This document shows positions 1 through 12,477 of a stretch of DNA of 64,000 nucleotides, piece by piece (the stretch's first letter is position 1; the number at the start of each line of letters is the position of its first letter). The notes under the pieces are model-generated. The model was not told the origin of the DNA. It did no database searches and was given only the letters and a program-made list of their open reading frames with translations. This DNA is from Argentina anserina (lineage: Eukaryota; Streptophyta; Magnoliopsida; Rosales; Rosaceae), in NCBI RefSeq assembly GCF_933775445.1, contig NC_065874.1, positions 8,947,001-9,011,000 on the forward strand. Direction: 5' to 3'. The translations under genes were made by a program, and so were the position numbers.

Positions 1-566
1 AGGTTAGTCCACTACCTATGTGATGATACATCTGGTAAAGATCAATGATTATATTATAATATAGGATGAAGTGCATTGTAAATTAATTCAAATTGATAAT
101 GTCACCAACATTTCTTCAATATTGGAGAGTTATTTCATTGATTTTTGGTCTAAAAGGGTACTATTAAATACTGTAAGATACAATGTGAATAGTTCTTCCG
201 TTATTTTTTCAAAGATCTTACTTAATATCCAAAAAATTAATATTAATCATACATCTATGATGCATGTGAGAAGCATAAAATCCCTTCTGCATTTCTTGGC
301 TTGGTCAGACAGAAGGGCGGGATGTAGGCATAGTAGGACTTAGTTTAGTCTGTTCGGTATAAAAGGGCTCAAGAGGCGTTCTATCTTCTGTATCAGTTTT
401 TAGTAGGATACTCTTACTATTGTTTAAATTACCATATTGTTGCCACATTGCCACTACGCTTTCTGATACTAATAACAAGTTACTTGATTGGTTTCTGCCT
501 GTTTCTCCTTTGGTTAGTGTATCTGGAGTCTTCTTTTTTGTCCTCTAAGTTGCTATTTTGTTGCAG
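1..566 (+). other. Intron of the PAT1 gene (upstream of first visible exon)
   Basis: This is T-rich, stop-laden sequence ending in the acceptor ttgcag at 561-566. No reading frame here resembles the acidic PAT1 N-terminus, so I read it as the intron between an off-window exon and the exon at 567. Confidence 0.6.
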
Positions 567-3500
567 TTGAACAAGGATGTGAGTGGAACTTGGAACACCG
601 GGATAATTGGTGATAGAGGATCTAGAGAAAGTGAGTGCTCATGTTGCAAATTTCTTTTGGTGATGTTAATGTAGTACTGATTACTGCCTGGTCATTGTTC
701 TTTATCTATACTTTGTTTTAAAAACTATCTTGCAACTGTAAGGGGAGAGATGTCAACTGTGTTTTTATTCTGAAAGTATATTCCATTTTGTTTGAAGTGT
801 AGAACAGATTCTCTCCAAAACAACACTTACTCTGTAAATTGACTCCATGATTGAATCACACATGTTATTGTTGGTTCTTACTGGTCCCATGTTTGCTTAT
901 TTATTACAACCCATTCTTCTAAACTTAATCATTAGAACTTTGCGCTCATTATGGTCCCCACTATTGTAGTCTATTTATACAATTCTCGGTTCTTATATAA
1001 TTAGTGAAGTTAGATCTGTCTGTATGTTTGTGCGTGTTTTTGGTGATGGATCCCTTTGTTGATTGTTTATTCTTTGATAAAGTTTTTAAAGTGCATATTG
1101 AGTTTGTCTTTGTAAGTAAAGCTAGAGGTATAACGTGTTAGAATGAGTTGAAGTTCAACAGTATTTACTACTATAGTGGTTCATTTTCTTTATTGTATAA
1201 AGTTCTTGTTTGATATAAAGTTTGTCTTTTACATATTGACTGGGTTAAATGGAGGATTGGAATGTTTTCACTCATGCTGTTATCTGTATTCAGTCCAACT
1301 GTGTAAAAAAGTGGTTAATATGGTAAAAAGAGATTCTAAAACACCAGGAAATAGATATTCTTAAAGACTGGTGAGAGAGGTCACTAGTACTACATGTCTT
1401 ATGCTATTCTGCAACTATGCTCTAAATATCTGTTAGCCTTCATTATGCAATCAATCTGAAGAGTTTGTCAGAGATAAGATGGTATAAGTAAACACACCTT
1501 TGTGGTTATCAGAAGTCATTTGAGTTGTGTTACATCACTTCCACTCAATTTTCTGACCATGACATGTTTCTATCAGGTTCATCTGCTGCTGAATGGGTGC
1601 AGGATAGTTACCCTAACTGGATTGACGAAGAAATTTTTGATGCTGAAAGCATGAGAGATGGGAAAAGATGGTCTTCTGGGCCGTTTTCTTCTATGCATCC
1701 TACAGAAGCGAAGCCTTTGTACAGAACATCCTCATATCCTGAGCCTCCACAGCTGCTGCAGCAGCAGCAGCAGCAGCATCAATATTATTCGAGTGAACCG
1801 ATTCTGGTGCCAAAATCTTCCTATACTTCATTTCCACCTCCAGGTGGCAGATCTCAGCATGGTTCACCTAACAACCAGTCAGGCCACATGAATATTCCTT
1901 ATGCTGCCGGTGGACCCCAGGGCGGAATATCTTCACCAAACCTTTCTCCCTACTCTAACTCTCCACTGCAAATGAGTGGGTTGCCTCATGGATCACATCT
2001 TGGTGGAAATTTGCCTCATCTGGCGCCTGGTCTTCCGAAACATAGTCGTCCCCTGCAGCAATGGGCCAATCAAACTGGTTCATATGGAGATCATCCCAGT
2101 CATTTAAATAATCTATTGCAGCAACAGTTACCTCATCAGAATGGTTTGCCTCCACAGTTGATGCATCAGCCACAACAGCCGCATCCTAGAATGCACCATC
2201 CAGTCCTGCAACCATATAGTCATATATCAGCAATGCAGTCTCAACTATTTAACCCCCACCTTCCTCCATCCCCACCCTTGATGAATAAATTTGAAGCAAT
2301 GTTCGGTTTGAGTGATATTAGAGATGAAAGGTCGAGATTAGCTCAGAAAGGTAGACAGAATATGCATTTTTCTCAACATGGCTTTGATACAGGCAGCTAC
2401 AGGAGTGGTGGTCGGTGGTCGCCATTTAGGTCCAAGTATATGACAGCTGATGAAATTGAGGGTATAATGCGAATGCAGCTTGCCGCAACACACAGCAATG
2501 ACCCATATGTAGATGATTATTACCACCAGTATTGCCTTGCAAGAAAATCTGCGGGGGCGAAGTTGAGACATCATTTCTGTCCAACTAATTTAAGGGATCT
2601 TCCTTCTCGGGCACGAGCTAATGCTGAACCACATGCTTTTCTCCAAGTTGATGCTCTTGGGAGGGTTCCATTCTCGTCAATACGCAGGCCTCGGCCTCTT
2701 CTGGAAGTGGAGCCACCAAATTCATCTAGTCCGGGCAACACTGAACATAAGGTTTCTGAGAAGCCTCTAGAACAGGAGCCAATGCTTGCAGCTAGGGTGA
2801 TAATTGAGGATGGACTTTGTCTGCTCCTGGATGTGGACGACATTGATCGTTTCCTACAATTCAATCAGCTCCAAGATGGTGGAACCCAGTTAAGGCGTAG
2901 GCGTCAGAGCTTGCTAGAAGGGCTTGCAGCATCTCTTCAATTGGCCGATCCTTTTGGGAAAAATGATCACACAAATGGCCCTGCTCCCGAGGATGATTTT
3001 GTTTTTCTGAGGTTGGTTTCTCTGCCCAAGGGCCGAAAGCTCCTTGCCAAGTACCTCCAGCTCCTTTTCCCAGGTGGTGAGCTCATGCGTATAGTATGTA
3101 TGGCCATTTTCCGCCATCTGAGGTTCTTGTTTGGTGTCCTCCCGTCTGATCCAAGGGCTGCAGAAACTACAAACAATGTTGCTAGGGTTGTTTCATCATG
3201 TGTTCGAGGTATGGATCTTGGTGCACTTAGTGCTTGTCTGGCAGCAGTTGTCTGTTCGTCAGAGCAACCTCCGCTTCGTCCCATTGGGAGCCCTGCAGGA
3301 GATGGGGCTTCCCTTATTCTTAATGCTGTTCTCGATAGGGCAACTGAACTCTTAACTGATCCTAATGCCTCTAGCAACTGCAATATGACTAATGGGGAAC
3401 TTTGGCAGGCCTCGTTTGATAATTTCTTTGGCTATCTGACCAAGTATTGTGTGAACAAGTATGATACTATAATGCAGTCACTGCTAATGCAGGCCCCCAT

Positions 3501-3708
3501 GAATATGGCTGTTATTGGCTCAGATGCAGCCAGAGCTATTGGTCGTGAAATGCCAGTTGAGTTGCTACGTGCGAGCCTTCCCCACACTGATGATCACCAG
3601 AGACAATTGCTATTAGATTTCACGCGGAGGTCCATGCCTGTTGGAGGATCTAACAATCTTGACGGGGGAAATAGTGCCCACATTAATTCTGAGTCGGTGC
3701 TAAGTTGA
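567..3708 (+). CDS. PAT1: PAT1-family mRNA decapping factor, 3' part (5' exons outside window)
   Basis: Two exons are visible: 567-630, behind the acceptor ttgcag and ahead of the donor gtgagt, and 1577-3708, behind tatcag, with the TGA at 3706-3708. The AGT serine codon is split across the junction, giving the family stretch [14 protein letters not shown]. The visible part encodes 731 residues. It runs through a low-complexity P/Q/H/S-rich region with a short polyglutamine run (about nt 1755-1780), then a conserved core around [20 protein letters not shown], then the alpha-helical C-terminal domain ([16 protein letters not shown]). PAT1 proteins activate decapping: they bind the LSM1-7 ring and DCP factors and act in cytoplasmic P-bodies. 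The acidic N-terminal exons must lie before base 1, because 1-566 shows no coding exon. The 945-bp intron at 631-1576 reads open into exon 2 for a short way, but the splice is better supported. Identification is by recognised family sequence. Confidence 0.92.
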
Positions 3709-4830
3709 TGTTAAAGCCAAGTGAAGGATACTTTGGAAGATAAAAGGCTTAATTTTGAAAAGAAAAGGATTCTGAGCGGGCACCCAGTTGGGTTGCAAAA
3801 TTCTTGGGTTCTGTGTACTTGTGCTCTATTCAGGCAAATAAATTGGCGGGTTTATAAGGGCATAGATGTGATTTGGGTAAGTTTGGTATTTTAGGTCTTC
3901 ATGTTCTTACATTCATGCTTCACTGAAAAAAACTTATAAGAAAGCTTCTCTTTGTAATCCTTTTAAATCCGATGGTACAGGTTTCCTTTTTATATCTTTT
4001 AGAGGGATATAAGGGTAGATAATTTTCCTAGACTTTGGAGCTTATTTTGATGCTCTGTTGTGGAATTCTTAAGATAGGGATGTAGAAGAGCGTATTTTGA
4101 TGCTCTGTTGTGGAATTCATAATATAGAGATGTAGTAGGCATGTACAGTTTTCAGTGCAGTTGATCCCACATCTGTCTAAAGTCTAAACACAAGGGTGAG
4201 CAATATTAGCTGGTGCATGGAGCAAACCCAGGATGGTGATGCTGATTTTCAGGTTCTTTTGGGCAAGTCTACATTTAGAATGTCACCTTTTGTGCTATTA
4301 TTTCTTCAAGGATGTTGTATGAAGTTCTTATTTGATTATGTTACTGTTCAACTACATTGTGGCAAATACCACTTGGGGACATCAGGTTTAAGTTTCTTGC
4401 TGTCCGGACGAATAGCATTATGTCAAGTCTGTTGTGGCTAAAGTTTTGTTTATGTTTAGACATCCTCGGTTCCATTTTGTTAGTGTAGTAGCATGTACAC
4501 TATGTACACTGCGTCAGTTGAATTCTGAAATTTACTTTATTTTGTGGCCTCCAATGTACAACCTTTATTACCGATGATTCATACTTCTGTCCGTCACCTT
4601 GTTCGCTGAAGTTGGATTACATTGTTTTCTTACAGTGTTCTGAGTAGATATGCTAAAAAGCGAAGTACTCGTTTTGCAAATCATTCAAAATACACATTAC
4701 AACGTGTGAAACGTTCTGCTCCACATACAGTAAACTGTCGATGTTTGTGAGTATATATGCCCAGGTGTGAATATTCTACACTTTTAGGTATGCTTTGCAT
4801 TGCTTTTGTTAGGTGAATGAGGACGAGGGT
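3709..4830 (+). other. PAT1 3' UTR and downstream intergenic sequence
   Basis: The sequence after the PAT1 stop is T-rich without a supported reading frame. It probably holds the 3' UTR and poly(A) site, whose exact place cannot be fixed. It contains the 50-bp tandem duplication at 4041-4140. Confidence 0.5.
4041..4140. repeat. 50-bp tandem duplication (2 copies)
   Basis: 4041-4090 and 4091-4140 are adjacent copies sharing the core attttgatgctctgttgtgg and differing at a few positions. It lies in or just beyond the PAT1 3' UTR. Confidence 0.85.
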
Positions 4831-4832
4831 AA

Positions 4833-5152
4833 TCAGTGGCGGAACGCCTTTAGGGCCGGAAGGGGCTGTAGCCACCCAATGTGGTCAAAATTCTTCATTA
4901 AACCATGTATAATTACTATGAAAGTCTCTAATTCCTATACTTTGGCCCCCTCAAAAATCTTATAATCATTTTTGGCCCCTTCATTCCTTTCCATCAGGGA
5001 GGGAAAGTGAGAGGTGGAAGGAAACAGTTTCCGCAATTTTCCTTGAAATTGAGATTTATTTTCTTTTCCCGCTCTTTTTACTTGGGATTCTAAACGCAGG
5101 AAAGCAAAGTCTTTCCTTTCCCATTACATTCTGTGAAACAAACATAGCCTAA
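4833..5152. repeat. Possible degenerate hAT-type element fragment
   Basis: The left part starts with cagtggcggaacgcc, which resembles the CAGTGGCGGA ends of common plant hAT-type elements. GGCCCC-rich blocks follow at about 4948-4980, and an end-like ACATAGCCTAAGG stands near 5144. The octamer agggtaat occurs on both sides (about 4828 and 5152), but the right end does not mirror the left, so the boundaries are uncertain. Confidence 0.3.
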
Positions 5153-5321
5153 GGGTAATCTGCAGATAGGACGATAAACAAGGCAGGGGAGGGTTTATAG
5201 AGCTTTTGATGCCCCTATTCATGTCCAACAAAGGCTGCAGACGAGAGTGGGGATCGAAAGATCTTGTGCATGACAAAATGATCATCAGAACGGGTTTAGA
5301 AATCCATGTAGAACTGTAAAA

Positions 5322-5930
5322 GTGATTCACAAGGAAATTGAAGGAATAAATTGCTCCATCGTCTCCAACTCCTCACCACCGTACAACTTGTAACCTCTCT
5401 GTTTTCAATCAGTTTATATCATTTGTCTACGTTCGGGTGCTACTCTTTTCTTTTAGCATTTATCTTAGAGATCCTGAGGTGAATAATTCAACCTTCTGAA
5501 AGCATCACTGCCCGCAGCCTTTAGTAGCTTCTATCCCCATGCAGGCAGTACATTGATCCAGGACAACATTGCTTGATTTGCTTCAATCTGCTGTAGTGAG
5601 AAGGGGCCGCCTTTATCAAAGCTCAAGTGAACCGTCCCGTATCCAACGTTTTGGAAAAGCCTAATCTTTGGGGTTCTGAAACAACTCCAACTGCCATGTA
5701 ATCAACTAGTCCAGGCCAACTCCTTGAACTCTGAGGAGTTGCGATAAGGGTCAGCATTTCTCACAAGACAGCAGATGATTCTACGCTAGGCACGTTCATA
5801 TCCGCAGCTGGAATGCAGTGGCCCTCTGTTCCCAGTTAGAGCCGTAGAGGCACTTCCACCTGCAAACTTTGGTGTTGCAGCATCTAAATACCCGCAATTA
5901 GATTCTTCAACAAGATTTTACTTCCACATG
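5322..5930 (+). pseudogene. BAHD acyltransferase relic
   Basis: Broken reading frames read through as a BAHD acyltransferase in the right order. An N-terminal IHKE segment is at 5322. Next come a Ser/Pro-rich segment (about 5358-5385), EGAAFIKAQVNRPVSNVL (about 5605-5660), and GVAIRVSISHKTAD (about 5735-5777), which holds a recognisable HXXXD motif (HKTAD), then STLGTFI and a segment near NFGVAA. Several frameshifts and stops separate these blocks, and the C-terminal half with the DFGWG motif is absent. It matches the BAHD family that dominates the right half of the window, so it is probably an old dispersed copy. Confidence 0.75.
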
Positions 5931-8400
5931 CTGGCTGGTTACGAAGCTTGTAGACCAAGGCATACTGTTTAATGCATATAGCATTTCCCTATATTATATC
6001 ATCTCTACGATCTAAAGGTGCAAGCCTCGGGTTCTGTTAGGCGGTTAGGCCACATCAATCTTGGGTGAATGGGCGACCATGTTGTGTCAAACTCGGGCTC
6101 TATAATCCCCTTGCCATATAATTGACATAAAGGAAACACTGTCGTTAAATGTTTCATGTATAATCACATCATGCATACGTACGAACAACTTTACTCACAA
6201 TTTTGAAAAAGATTTCTGCCAATGTTTGAAAAATTCGTACGAATAAGATTTCCCCAACTAATGACCAATGCAGTAAGCAAATTATATTCTATGTTGGAAG
6301 GGTATAAACTTTAATTATCTTTGTTTTCTGTAAGCTAGACTTGCATCTATAGGTTATAGCGTTTTTAATTTTACGTTAGTGGACTTATAAGGACTATCAA
6401 ACCAATCAGACAAAGCAGCCGGCCAAGCAAAGCAAAGCAACAGAAAGCAGAAGCAGTTCAGCAAATGGAAATTAACAAAAGGGAGTTCTTGATACAATGA
6501 TACCTATTCATAATCAACATAGGATATGCAGCCAAGAATATTTTGGATCAAATAACTTGGTTATAATTGGATTTATCTTCTGTTTACTTCAATATAAAAC
6601 GAGAGATGCTTAGCCACCGTCACCAACTCTATTTTGAACCAACCCAAGAATTAGAAGATTCTATCTTCGTTAAATGACACAAAAATAGGTTACTGCTAAG
6701 TGCTAACAAGGCACCTTCTTTATTTTGGTGAACTTAGACTCCTATACGCTTTGCTATCTTTTCCAAGCTTAACTAAGGCCCGCCCTAAAGTTAATATTCT
6801 GCGTTATGAAAACAGAACAATTTTTAAACTGCTTGTATTATTGACAGCCACTTCTGATAAGAAAGCTTGCGAATGATGCAAAGAATACTTATGCTGCCAA
6901 GCACCCTTTTGTTTTTGTTTCTTTCACTTCTCTTGGGTATCGATCAATTCCAAGCATTGATATTGGTTAAGTAATACACTAATACGTACTTTGGAACATC
7001 AATAAGCATCCTTTTGAAGTTGCATTTGTTATGTTGACCGGTTTAATTTGCTTATAACATTATTATACGGAGTTTGTTGCTAATATCGGCCTTAGTGGGA
7101 TTAAATAAAGAGCACAGTAATTTCTTCCGATCAAATCTCTAAAAGCAAGCTATAAAATGTGGTTTGTATGTGATCTTGTATTTTATGAAGCATATGAAAA
7201 TTTGTAGAAATGCATCAAAGAGAATGTATATGGTGACAAATTTTGTATATATTTAGTATATAATTTCATGAGACAAGATGTAGATATTCAAAACGTGATG
7301 TTATTTCATAATTTCCTTGATTTGGTTTTTTAAAAAAAGTTACATACCTAGAGTGCTTAAAACAGTACTTACCGAGACTCTATCACGAGGAATGAAAATG
7401 GAATGACAAAGAAATAAAAAATGGCAAGGCATTCCAAGGAAAACGAAAATGACTAGGCATTGCATTTATAAGATCCATGTGAAAAAACATGAAATTGCAT
7501 ATAACAAGGGCCAAGTCACAGTGTCACGCTATATGTGCTAAACATTAGTAGGATTGGATTTATATATAGAATGGCCCATGCCCCTAAGAAGCAATGAAAT
7601 TAATTGGAAGAATCAAGTCCATGCAAGGTTCAAGAAACTAGGGATCTCACTTTGAATTTTAATACCTCAAAACACCAATCACAAGGTGCAAGCAATTAAC
7701 TTGAAGCAATGCTCCTTTAAAGCAGGTAAAGCCGCGCCAAGGTGTGTCACCAGTCCAATACAGACGACCGACACTCCAGCGTAAAAAAGATAGGAAGATT
7801 GATTAAACAAAACTATGTTTTGATTATGATCAAATTGATCATGATCTGCAACTTTAGCCAAAAGCTAATTCATGTGTAAACTTATGAACTTACAACGAAA
7901 ACTCAAAATACTCTTTATCAGAAATGAATTTAGACAATCCTATAGTCATACATATACTCCGATGTGTTCGATAATTATTTATCGTTGGCTAGCATTTATA
8001 GTTAGAATTTTATTGTTGAGATTAATGTCAACATAATCGAGATTCAAAACTCTGAGGATATAAAAATTTTGTGTTATCTTCATATATATGATCTTTCAAA
8101 TTCCAAAATCCGAAACTTGAATTTCGTGAGTAGGTCATGAAAAACTAAAGTCGAATGTAAACGCTTTGAATTGAAAAGAAATTAGCCTTGACATGCGTAA
8201 AGTCATTGGAGAAATGTTTAACAAAATCATCTCCAATTAATCACAATCTAGGAAATAGCGAAAGATCTCCTGTTCCTACGTCCATATCCAATTTTGTTCA
8301 TTTTCATTTTTTTATGGATTTGGTCAGTTAAAGAAGAAAAAAAAAAAGAGGTTCTTCTCAACAAAAAAAAAAAAGGTTACCAGAGTACCATGCATATGTT
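5931..8400. other. Intergenic, AT-rich; no gene seen
   Basis: This stretch has no frame of convincing length or family resemblance. Poly(A) runs near 8335-8375 precede the glycosyltransferase gene. The last several hundred bases presumably hold that gene's promoter, but no individual element can be fixed. Confidence 0.5.
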
Positions 8401-8558
8401 ATGGCAAGATTAAAGCCTTGTACTTTAATAACCAACAAACGAGGTTTTTGGCCTTAATGCACCTGTCAGTTATCTTCTTCTTCATCTTCCTGTACTTTAA
8501 CTTTCAACCTCATTACACAGAGAAAACCCACAGCTATCAATCACTTCATCAGTCACAA

Positions 8559-9869
8559 ATGAGTTCCCAAGACTTCTCTCCCTTCCAAACTTCCCCATAC
8601 AAACGCTCCCTTCTCCACAGAGTCCCTTCTCTAGTTGCAGATGGCTTCCTCTTCGTTGGTGGAGCAGCCATGGCTTTGTCTCTTGTCTACGCACTCCTTT
8701 CCTTCTTAAACCCCACCTCAACCTTCGACACCATCATCACATACTCCACCACCTCTCAAGGCCCTGACTTCGGCTACGACCCACCTGAGCCGACGTTCTA
8801 TGACGACCCCAGCCTCAGCTACTCGGTTGGCGACGCCATACAGAACTGGGATGAGAAACGCAGAGAGTGGCTTAGGGTTCACCCTTCTTTTGGTGTTGGC
8901 GATAAGGTTCTTATTGTCACGGGGTCTCAGCCTTCAGTGTGTAAGAACCCTGTTGGGGATCACTTACAGTTGAGACTGTTCAAGAACAAAGTAGACTACT
9001 GCAGGCTTCACGGCTGCGAGGTTTTCTACAACAACGTTCTTCTGGACCCTAAAGGCACCGGTTTCTGGGCCAAGTACCCGATTCTCAGAGCCGCCATGGT
9101 GGCGCATCCGGAGGCCGAGTGGATCTACTGGGTCGACTCGGACGCCATCTTCACCGACATGGAGTTCAAGCTGCCGTTGGAGAAGTATAAAAATTATAAC
9201 TTGGTTGCTCACGGGTGGTGGCACTTGGTGAAGCAGCAGAGCTGGACAAGCCTCAATGCCGGTGTGTTCTTGATTAGGAATTGTCAGTGGTCCTTGGACT
9301 TCATAGATGAATGGGCCAGCATGGGACCGCAAGGACCGGCCCAAGAGAGGTGGGGGGAGATTCAGAAATCATTGCTCAAGGACAAGCTGTACCCAGGGTC
9401 AGATGATCAGAGTGCTCTAATCTACCTTGTGCTGAAGAAGAAGCAGAAATGGGGGGACAAGGTTTACTTGGAAAGTGAGTACAACTTCCAGAGCTACTGG
9501 CTTGGGGTGGTGGATGGGCTTGATAATATTACCAAAGGGTACATGGAGGTTGATAGAGAAATGGGGAAGCTGAGGAGGCGGCATGCTGAGAAGGTGAGTG
9601 AGGTTTATGGAGAAATGAGGGAGCAGTATATGAAGGACAAGGGGATGTGGAGGGAGAATGTGAGGAGGCCTTTTGTGACACATTTTACTGGGTGTGAGCC
9701 TTGTAGTGGGGATTATAATCCCATTTATACTTGGGAGGATTGTTGGAATGGGATGCAGAAGGCTTTGAACTTTGCAGATAATCAAGTGCTCAGGAAATAT
9801 GGATTTGTGCATCCAGACCTACTCAACTCTTCATTGGTTACTCCTTTGTCATTTGATTTCCCTGCTTGA
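8559..9869 (+). CDS. GT34 glycosyltransferase, galactomannan galactosyltransferase-like
   Basis: This single-exon gene of 436 residues has the type II Golgi layout: a short cytosolic tail, one membrane anchor (VADGFLFVGGAAMALSLVYA, about residues 28-47), a stem and a luminal catalytic domain. Family landmarks are KVLIVTGSQP, the metal-binding DxD motif in WIYWVDSDAIFTDMEF, SLNAGVFLIRNCQWSLDF, SDDQSALIY, LRRRHAEKVSE, THFTGCEPC and NFADNQVLRKYGF. The family transfers alpha-1,6-galactose to mannan or alpha-1,6-xylose to glucan; the overall sequence is closest to the galactomannan type (fenugreek GMGT, Arabidopsis GT6/GT7). An in-frame ATG at 8457 would add 34 residues and a second hydrophobic stretch, so I prefer 8559, which gives the usual family length of about 435-440. 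The exact acceptor polysaccharide is inference. Confidence 0.93.
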   Translation: MSSQDFSPFQTSPYKRSLLHRVPSLVADGFLFVGGAAMALSLVYALLSFLNPTSTFDTIITYSTTSQGPDFGYDPPEPTFYDDPSLSYSVGDAIQNWDEKRREWLRVHPSFGVGDKVLIVTGSQPSVCKNPVGDHLQLRLFKNKVDYCRLHGCEVFYNNVLLDPKGTGFWAKYPILRAAMVAHPEAEWIYWVDSDAIFTDMEFKLPLEKYKNYNLVAHGWWHLVKQQSWTSLNAGVFLIRNCQWSLDFIDEWASMGPQGPAQERWGEIQKSLLKDKLYPGSDDQSALIYLVLKKKQKWGDKVYLESEYNFQSYWLGVVDGLDNITKGYMEVDREMGKLRRRHAEKVSEVYGEMREQYMKDKGMWRENVRRPFVTHFTGCEPCSGDYNPIYTWEDCWNGMQKALNFADNQVLRKYGFVHPDLLNSSLVTPLSFDFPA

Positions 9870-11775
9870 ATTTATTGTTCATTTCACGTTCGTTTTTAGA
9901 GACAAATAGTGTAAATAAACAAGAGACTGCTAATTTCTGAGTTTGATTGCAGTTTAGATTCTCCTGAATCGTAATGAAACAAATTTCCATACAGAATGCT
10001 TATGCGTCATATCATTTTTACGTTTTTTTTCTACTATTCTGGAGATTAAATTAAACACCAAACCGATAAACAGTAGAAGTAACAATATCAACTTACACTT
10101 TCACCAAACCTTGAGCTTGCATTGAAGTATGATGAAGGCTACCTAGTTGAGGAGACACTCGAAAACGTGATAAATTTTGAAGGATGGAAAGCAACCTATA
10201 CCTAAGTACAGTATGTGTAGGTCGGCTAGCAAGCTGATTAGAAATCAAGAGTCTTAAAAGGATCCTTGTCTTCATTGCATCATTTGCATGTATCTGCAAC
10301 TGCAACTCATAAATATCGCCGATGCTTTCTCTAGCAGTTTCTCCTTATTGCTCTGCTCGAGTGTTAATTTGTTGTAACCTTTTCTGCTTCGAAGAAAAAA
10401 AGAGTAAAAATGTGAAAGATTGCTTTGTCAATCTGGAAACTGACAAGCTTATGTTGAGAATTTGGGTTCTAAACAAATTTGTGTGGGATATCTATCGGTG
10501 AATTTGACCATGTTACACCATCATCAAACAAGTCTGGAAAGGTGTATGCTTGTCTCATTGTTGGTAGATACACATCCTTGTCTCTATATTGGTGTCTTTT
10601 TCACATGACACTGTATCTACATGTTAACGATAAAAGAGAAGTTAAATTTGATGCTCCTTTTAGTAACCTCCCTAATTGTTCTTCTCTTATTCTCTTTCGA
10701 ACTCTGATAGTGTCAGTACGATGGAATTAGCTTCTCTTAATTGGTTGATTGGACCCTAATTGAACGCAATAATCCCGGTAGTCTTGAGCAATCTCATGAC
10801 GAACCATAACTCACGAGTTGAAAATGACCAGTTTGATTTTTTACTTTCTTGGGTATTGGTAACAAATACTTTCGGTTCCTTTTGGAGTTTTGGTCATATA
10901 CCCGTGAGGCATGATTTTCCGATCAATCGCCTTAATCAGTGGGGCTTGATCAGCTTGATCATGACGAACCATAACTCATGCAAGATTGATCGGTAAGACT
11001 TAAAAGTGAATAAACCCGATATCAGTGATATCACCACGATCATTTTCTTTGTGTTTAATCAAGGACTCGTGCAAGATTGATAGGTCTACGAATTTGCAGC
11101 CGAAACTTCCACACCTTTGGGCACGAATTTCCGTCGTGAAAAGCGCCTTAAATTAGTCACAAATGACACTGCTAATTCTCAAACCCGTCAAACTCGTCAC
11201 GCTCCATTCCACAAATTGTTCAATACCAAGGTCCTACTGCATTCTACTGCACTGTATCAAAGTCACAAAGCAAGCCATCATGACCAGTCTGTCACGAAGA
11301 AAAGTAGGACAAAAGGGAGACTGATTGAAATTTGGTGGAAGAGAAAGCGGTGGTTAATGAATAATGAGGGGAGCAATTCGCTTCCTTTCTTTTGACCTTA
11401 CTGTAAAATGAAATTTATTTCACAAATGAAAATGTTAAGTTACCATTTACTTCGGTGAATTCTTTTGTGACTGAGTAAATATAGACGCTCTTTTACCGAG
11501 TATAAATAGCTGTTCCTCTATTCCGGTTAGATGAGAAACATTGCTATTCATAGATTGCTAGAGTTCTTAGTACACATCCAAGGAAATTCTAACACTCTTT
11601 AATGATGGATATAACAGAATGTCATCTGTTTTAAAGTTCATCCGAGCCTGCATTCTACAATCGGCCAAATCTAAGCTGGGTAATCATGGAAGTGTCAACA
11701 ATGAGCAGCAGGGTGGTTTAACCTTCAACCTTCTATTGCTTCTCCAGCTGATTAGGGTTTTTAACTTTTTATGGT
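9870..11775. other. Intergenic; short direct repeats only
   Basis: No gene is supported here. The motif tcatgacgaaccataactca occurs at about 10794 and 10959, and a related gcaagattgat motif at about 10980 and 11067. These short direct repeats suggest local duplication. The stretch starts with the glycosyltransferase 3' UTR. Confidence 0.45.
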
Positions 11776-11779
11776 AAAA

Positions 11780-12477
11780 GGGTCTCAACCAAAGTGTATT
11801 ATTGCAGAGTCCATGGTTATGACATGTTCTAATACTAATACTAATACTAATACTAATACTAATACTATGGAGCAGCTGATGGCTGAGGGCAAACCCGGTG
11901 CTCAGTGCTGCTATCTACGCTCATCCTGAGGCTGAGTGGATCTGAGGGACCGACTCGGAATGCAATCTTTCTGGATATGGAATTAGAGATCCATTTGAAT
12001 TCAAAGTAAAACTTCATAGTTTTTTTTCCAGCAACAGAAGATTAATAAGCCATGATATACGCGGACTATAGTATAGAGCGAGTACAGCTTGAACAGTACT
12101 GGTCAGCCATAGTTTACACCACACCGAGACATATGCATAGGTGGACTCCTGGAGATGCTGAGGGGAGACATGCAGAGAAATTTACCCATTTCTATGCTAC
12201 AAAAAGGGAACAAATATACCCCTTATAAAAAAGAAAAAGAAAAAAAGGAACAATATTTGACGGGGTAGCTGGAGAGAGAGTCACACTTCATCAGGTGTGA
12301 ACCATGCAAAGGGGGCACTAGGGGAGTAGAACTGAAATCATAAATGCGAAGCTACTTGCAGGGATGTAGAAAGTTTTTGTAACTTTACTAGTGAATAATC
12401 AAGCACTTCGGCTATTTTGGTTTTATACATCCAGACGTACTCAACCCCTCAAAAGGTGTCTCCCCTTCCCTGCCTGA
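11780..12477 (+). pseudogene. Decayed copy of the GT34 glycosyltransferase
   Basis: Out-of-frame blocks match the upstream intact gene in the same order. GSQPK is at 11780, YCRVHGYDMFYN at about 11801-11835, a block matching LRAAMVAHPEAEWIYWVDSDAIF at about 11903-11965, RRRHAEK at about 12160, THF.RCEPCKGG at about 12285-12315, and NNQALRLFGFIHPDVLN at about 12393-12442. It ends in FPA and a TGA at 12475-12477. Stops replace the Tyr-Trp next to the DxD motif, and the middle and the region before the C-terminus are deleted. It is clearly non-functional and is a tandem duplicate about 2 kb downstream of its parent. Confidence 0.85.
11829..11867 (+). repeat. TAATAC hexamer microsatellite inside the GT34 pseudogene
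   Basis: About six units of taatac lie where the parent gene encodes YNNVLL, so the array probably expanded after loss of function. Confidence 0.85.

Noticed and set aside
1525..1576. Open frame running upstream of PAT1 exon 2
   Set aside because: It has no ATG start, ends at a good acceptor (tatcag), and the split-codon splice to 567-630 reproduces the family sequence.
8457..8558. In-frame ATG at 8457 as start of the GT34 gene
   Set aside because: It would add a second hydrophobic stretch and exceed the family length; the ATG at 8559 gives the normal layout.
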